A stretch of DNA of 64,000 bases from positions 20,336,059-20,400,058 of the forward strand of contig CM034613.1 in assembly GCA_020091685.1 (NCBI GenBank). Reading direction: 5' to 3'. Origin of the DNA: Lutjanus erythropterus. Its lineage: Eukaryota > Chordata > Actinopteri > Lutjaniformes > Lutjanidae. Shown here in pieces: positions 57,801 to 64,000 of the stretch. Each line of letters starts with the position of its first letter. Position 1 is the stretch's first letter. A program made the position numbers and the translations under genes. The notes below the pieces were generated by a model. That model was not told the origin of the DNA, ran no database searches, and was given only the letters and a program-made list of their open reading frames with translations.

Positions 57801-60800
57801 TCATAAACACATATAAAGAATATGATTCTGGAAGACATCAAGCCACTTCCAAGCGCTGCCATCTTTAATTCTGCACTGACAGTCCCCTGCTGATATGGCA
57901 TGGTATGCCAATTTACAAAGGTACAAAAGGGCAGAAATACTGCTTAATTACTTACAGGAAATTATGGCAAATCATGAAGACACTTGCCAAACAGGAAAAG
58001 TCTAACAGCAAAGACGTAGAGTGGTCACAGTAGACCCTTGCCAACATTGATGATAAGTTGCATACAGCGTGAAAAAGCCTTTAATCTTCATGGAAAGTTG
58101 GATAATTACGTTTACAGAATAGATTATGAATTTAAAACACCACATCTTTGGAATTAATCAAGTCTGGCTGCATAAATACACATTTCTAGCCTTGTGACTC
58201 TACAGATAGTCAAAATAAATCTGTGAAAGAGAGTTCTCCTGAGAGTCATGAGCCCTTTCCTTGCCCTCTTTCCATCCCTCTGTTCTTTGCATGCTTTAGC
58301 CTCCTTCCTTCACTAGCCTTGTCCCTCCCTCTTCCTCATGACAGTAGTGTGACCTTGGTATGCTGGAAACTGCTTCGGCTGCAAAAGTGTCTTCTTTACA
58401 CTCACATTCCACAGAAATACCACCACTGACTATACAAGCAATATAAAGCCTCAAATCTGGATGGCAATTGTGGCCATTTAACCACCAGCATCTCCATCGG
58501 CCTCAGGACTTTTGTGATTAGACGGTCTGCTTCCTCACTGTCTGTCTCTGGACATCGGCCTGAGGTCTCCAGGCTAAAAAAGCGTCTATGGAATTTCTTC
58601 GGGCTAGGCCTCAAACGATGGAGGAGGGGAGTCTCCCTTATCTTAGTGATGCATAGATAAGACCTGCTTGAGCTCAAGCCAGGAACAAGCTGCAGGGGGA
58701 TCCGACCAAATCTCACATCCTGTCTCTTGGCACCGATGCTATAAATCTCAACGACATTTATGGAAAAGCTGTCTTCTGAAACCGGAATTTCTACTCTGAG
58801 TCAGAGTCATATAAAATACATTGGCCTAGATTTCATCTTGCCTTCAAACTGAGTAAACATGACACTATTGATGGTAGTCCTGAGTTCTTTTTCATTTAAG
58901 AAAATACACTTTCGAAAGCATACGCCCCTGGCTGTGGGCACATTATCCAGAGAAGGACTAAAAGTGGCCAGCCAGTACACACTCCCCCCTCACAGGCACA
59001 TAGCATTTTAAGGACAAAGCCAACTGATGCTCTCTCAACACTTTCTTTATGCTCAGGAGGCTTTTAAACAAAGAACTCCCAAGAGCAGAGGGCTGTAACT
59101 CTTCAACGGGTTTTCAAATAAGTTTCAGGCTGCAGTTGAGCTCATAAAAACCCTTCTAGAGTGACTTCCTCTGAATATAGTAGATGGAAAAGTGGGCCTC
59201 AGCTCAGGTGGAAAAGGGAATTGTTCCAATGGCTTAGGTGCTGCAACTTGCCAAGGTAATTCTTGCGGTTATCCAGCACTTTCTTGTTCCATAAATGATC
59301 CAAGTATGAAGATTTCTCTGCAATATTTGGAGTTATTTTGAGCAAGGACACAAAAGACTAGGATTTCTGTAACTGAGGTAATATCAAGTCATTTAAAGTT
59401 CCCATTAGGTCAAAATCGATGTTTAAGTGTTTTTTTTATATGTATTGTATTATACATCACCTATATACCAGTAAAGTAGTTTTGTGTTTTGTGGTATTTC
59501 AGATTTTGTCTTTTCCTGTAAACAGGAAAACATCTGTTCACCAGACAAACTGCAGTATTTCTGGGGAACTTTGTTCACTGATTTGGGTGAAAGTGGATAA
59601 TATTTTATGTAGAAATTACATTCTGCTTTTCCTTCTGTTGTCCCCTGGATGCTTTGCATCAACTCTCAGACATTTAATTCTGGGGTTTCCTGATGGACAG
59701 ACAGCTTTAGCTTACTTCTTGCTACCGTAGCTAACTCTATCTGTTAGCTGCCAATAGCAGGCAACAGAACAATGGTCAGCAGCCACCCGGCTAACAGCCA
59801 ACCCGGGCAAAAAACACAAACCGCACATGGGTACTGTAGCCTGTTCTCTGTTGTCAAACTGGCCTCCGCTGGAGGTGAGACATAATACACAGTGCTGTTG
59901 GCTACTGTAAATGCAGTCGATGTCTGTGACAACTACCTCCCTAGCTGCCTGTTTTACAGGAAATGTGTAAGAACTCCACCAGCTATTTCATGGGATTCAC
60001 TTGTGTTGGGGGAAGCTAAGAAGGGCACTTGTCACACAAGCTCTCATTGCCCCTGCATTCTTGTAAGTTGTACAGGACGCCTTGCAATATCCTCTTTCAT
60101 CATCCAACAGGCAAAGCCATTAGAGCAAGGTATCCACCTTAGAGGTCTCTGCCTGAATGGAAAAATGATCCACCATGCAAACACCAGGATAAAAGCAGAT
60201 GAGCAGTAAAATTAACACAGATGAGAAGGCATTGCTCAGCCTTAGCTCATGTCTATGCACAAAACAGAAGTGCTTGTCTGGGATTAAATGAGAATAGGGG
60301 CAACCTGGCAAAATCAAAGCCCAATAGGTCTGGGAAATGAAAGGCTGCAAACTGACTAAATGTGCAGCTGTCAGGGCCTTGCCTTTGGGATTTTGCTTTC
60401 TTCTGGAAACACTGGAGAACTACTATGAAGAACACAGGGGCATTCCTTTAGACCAATGCCTTGCCTGGAAAGCAACAAAAACAAATCCTCTCAGGGCATG
60501 CATGACAGCAGGCACCTGTGGTCTTGTTACACAAGCACTTCAAAAGCTTTTTTTAATGTTGGGAGAATAAACATACAAGATGATTGATATAAGGACTCAT
60601 TCCAAACTGACGTGTCTGTGTTTACTTAAGTTTTTTTTTTTTAAGTTCCCATGAAACAGCTAGTGGAATACTTATTAGTTACATGTTCTAGGTAAAACAA
60701 GCAGCTAAGGAGGGACCTGTCACAAATACTGATTAGCATTTACAGCAGCCAAAAGGACTATGCCTTACCCCACCCTCCTGCCATGCAGCTATGGCTAGGT

Positions 60801-63800
60801 GGGAAAGCGGCGCTGTTAGCTGACTCTTCGCAGGCTAAGAACTTCAGGCCAACATGGCCAAACTGGGACCAAAACAGCCAATGGAGGCCAGTCCGGCAAC
60901 TTGGAACTAGACTCCATTACCGAGGTGACTTACTGGCCAGGTTTTCCTCCTGTCCCCCGGGGAATGAGCCATGGCTAACCGAGCTAATGGCAGTTAGTGG
61001 TAAGCTAATTTACGTCCCTCTATTCCAGTCTGCTCCCGTGAACAAATGCCCCACTGCATTATAAGCGAGAAAGCTTTTCACTGGACAATTTAGTGGCGTC
61101 CCTGAGTGCAAGATGAGTCATCAACAGTTTCCCAGGAAAAAGACAAACTGTGAAAAAAACCATTAAAATACTGTAGAATGCCTACAAAATTGCGTTTTAT
61201 GTCTGGTGTCATATAATGCAAACCACATGCGATAAAAATACTTTAACATCAATTTGACTTCATGGCAACTTTAGGATCTGAAATCCAAGGGGAAACTTCT
61301 CCACAGGTCTCGAGGAAACCAGATGATGTTGTAACTCTAGCTCCCAGTTCATACTGCTGTGAAACAAGACAGTTTACTGCACTCTAACGTGTCATCAAAC
61401 TGAGGGTGCTTTTCCTGCAGCGAGGGAGGAAATCCCTGCTTTCTTCCTGACATTAATCCTGTGCTGCTCTGTAGAGGCCAAAACCAGGTGCGCTTATTTG
61501 CACTGTGCAACCCAGGAGCTCCTGTGAATGGATCGTGATTACACTAAACAAGATCTGTAAAGAAACATGAGCTGGCTGAGCACAGAGAGCTTAAATATAG
61601 TCAGTTCCTGTCTGCATGGGTATGTGGGCTGAAACCTAAACAGGTACACAGAAATAAATGCTCATGTACACACCCATACAGACAACTCACGCAACCTGAT
61701 TTATTCTTGCAAAAGAGGCTATATTCAAGCCCTCGTATTTTAGCCGAGGCCTACACTGACATGGGAGACCAGGCCAGCTGTAAACACATTTGTGTCATTT
61801 CCTCTCGGATTACTTCGGCATGCGGTATCATTTGGAGAGCACAAATGCGGGGAATGCATCACTCATTTTTCCTCTACAGAGGGGCATTCAGAGCAGAGCT
61901 GCACTGCATCGACACCCATTCTATTGCAGGGTAAAATGAAACCAGCAATCATTTAAGTCTGGCAAAATAATAGCTACTTAACTGTGTAACTGCTCATGTA
62001 CAGACAGGCTTAGTTAAAATTTAGGGACGAGGTAAAAGAGGAAGGAAGGCCCATCACGTGAGAGTATCTGGGGTAAATTTTCTGGCGTGGAATCAAATAC
62101 AATTATCCCAGTGGTTGAATATGTTCACCATAGCCTAAGGAGCAGTTCGAAACATTTCTCAAAGAAGTGTGCAAGTGGTTCAAATCTTTTTTTTTTATGT
62201 TCTCTGAAAAGCCAGACTGATTTTTTTAATTAATTAGAATCCAGACCCCTGAAGAGGAAAACAGGAAATGTTAAGTACAAACGAGAGAGGGGCAAGTATG
62301 ATGAATGGAATGGGTCTCTAATCACACCTAGCTTATACTGCCATTTCTGGCAAGACCTCTAATTAACACACAAATTGAAAAACATCCATATAACAAGGGA
62401 ACTATAATGCCACTAGTGACCACATTAACAAACAGGGTAGTTTATAAGGAAAGGTCTGATATTTAGTTTTAGTTATTTGCTTTTATTTGTAATGATTTTA
62501 AAGTGGAAATTGGAACATTTGTCTTAAAGGAGGTCTGAGAACAATTATTACTTACAATTCCAAAAGAACTAATTACAGATGTCTGTCTGCTGACACTAGT
62601 TAGTTGCACAAGCTGTGGCTGTTGACTCAGCTGACAGCAAAGTCCAGTGCGGAGTAATGAAGGCACAGATTATAAGGCAGATGAAGATCAGACATGAACT
62701 AGACATCCAGAGAGAAATACTTAAAAGACCATCAAAACTGATGTGATCAAGCAACAGCCAGCGTGTCAGCGTCCGTAAGGGCTGTGGTATGACAAATCAG
62801 GGAATGACACGTCCCCCAGAGTTTAAAAACTGAAATGAGGCCAACAACATTTACAAACCTTTCCATTTTAGGTGTCCTAAAATGCTGATTATGAAAAATG
62901 TAGTAGTGTGGCTGTAGCTCTAGATCCAAGTCTGTTTGTTGTTTATATTCAGAGATCATAGCCACAGAAACACAGAAGACTCATTGCAAAGTGTTCAATG
63001 TCTTTACAAAGTCAGAGAACTATTAAGATGCTAATTCCATGAAATACAATACTTGAAATGGAACCAAATAATAACCTTGAGACATTGGATAGTTTAAGAG
63101 CATATTTGGTTAAATAGTCACTCACACTTACCACAGGAACTTTATGCACTCACACTTCGTGAGAAAAGCTAAACGGGTGGGTTCTGCTTCGGCTTAACGA
63201 GGAGAAGTAATGGCTGGTAATTTTCAAGTTTCTCGTAGCAATTGAGACCCCTGCTTCAGTTCACTGCAGTCCAGACCAGCTGCGTCTCGGGCACGGTCAA
63301 CCCCAACAGCCATTAAAAAAAGGACCACCACACCTACTAAGGGCTTGCCGATTTTACAGGTCATAAATTAACACCCAAAAACTGTGCAGTCAACATAAAT
63401 TGCTTTTTCATTGCCAGTCAAATCTACGTGGAATTGTGAAAGGAGTTCCCACTGAAAGAGGACAGTTCTATTGTTTCCTATTATGGACAAAAACAAATGT
63501 CCAGAAATACAAAAGTGGAGGCTGGAAGCAGGAATTCCAGAGAGTTGCATTGCTTTCTGTCCATGCTCTCTAATTACATCTTTCTTGTTCTTTGGAGGCC
63601 ATCCTCCACGTTACAGTGCCTCAGCTCAATGCTAAATCATGAGAAGCCTGGCTAAACCTATCCATCACTGTCAGAGCAAGACTGCAAGCTCACTGAAGAC
63701 ATACAGACATAGTAAACACCAGGACTATATGGAGGCTTACTAAATGATTATATGACAGACCATAGCTAAATGAGATCACATATTTCACATCCTATAAATA

Positions 63801-64000
63801 CCAGCGAGGACACTAGGATTATTCCAGACAACAAAGAAACGAAAGGAATGATATGGGGATCAAGAGCCAAGTAAAGCAACAGTGAATGTTCATGTTTACT
63901 TCTGTGGCAATGCAGTTGATCAGTTGGACAGATTCCTTCAAATGTCCACCAGTGTGGCGCATTTATGTGCCGGTGGGAAACTCCAACATCTCAGATTTAA
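54826..64000 (-). other. adgra3: adgra3 intron 1 (5' part outside window)
   Basis: No open frame here resembles the expected signal peptide and LRR N-cap of ADGRA3, and no CpG-rich first-exon candidate was seen. The stretch is moderately AT-rich single-copy-looking DNA with poly(T/A) runs (for example near 55503, 60632 and 62188). I read it as intron because exon 2 begins in mid-codon and needs an upstream exon. Confidence 0.75.

Noticed and set aside
58402-58716. 104-codon minus-strand frame considered as adgra3 exon 1
   Set aside because: No signal peptide, no LRR N-cap cysteines and no compatible donor; does not resemble the family N-terminus.
1-64000. CRISPR arrays, operons, tRNA or rRNA genes
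   Set aside because: No regularly spaced direct repeats, bacterial-style gene packing or cloverleaf-forming sequence was seen; the genome is vertebrate.

Overview
The window is vertebrate nuclear DNA, almost certainly from a ray-finned (probably percomorph) fish. It has long AT-rich introns with GT-AG splice sites, many short non-autonomous DNA transposons, CA/GT microsatellites, a Tc1-type transposase relic, a hAT-like element and LINE fragments. No bacterial or viral gene organisation is visible.

One protein-coding gene is clear: adgra3 (gpr125), an adhesion G-protein-coupled receptor on the minus strand. Eighteen exons can be placed to the base between 54825 and 28753. Their phases agree at every junction and together give 1,284 codons plus a stop. 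In order they encode four leucine-rich repeats and a cysteine-rich cap, an Ig-like domain, a hormone-receptor motif, a GAIN domain with a degenerate GPS, seven transmembrane helices and a long tail ending in a PDZ ligand (ETTV). The first exon (signal peptide and start codon) was not found. It most likely lies beyond position 64000, so 54826-64000 is read as intron 1.

Layout. 1-28440 is the intergenic flank 3' of adgra3, with transposon relics (3.1-3.7, 8.1, 9.3, 13.0, 14.1-14.9, 19.1, 20.1-22.1 and 23.9-24.6 kb), a diverged local duplication (17.35-18.5 kb), a dense CpG cluster (18.7-18.8 kb) and an exon-like open frame on the minus strand (15.66-15.95 kb). 28445-28752 is the 3' UTR with a poly(A) signal. 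28753-40894 is a compact block of 15 exons, followed by three widely spaced LRR exons (41.0, 47.4 and 54.8 kb). The introns carry more mobile DNA, including a TTAA-flanked element 63 bp from the last splice acceptor, two copies of a foldback element, an 870-bp GGTTCT-repeat element and a 535-bp foldback element.

No wholly new biological system was found. The points most worth a second look are the loss of the GPS catalytic residues, the intron-resident foldback elements, the unexplained minus-strand frame at 15.7-15.95 kb and the CpG cluster at 18.7 kb. Family comparisons are from memory of human GPR125; no search was run.
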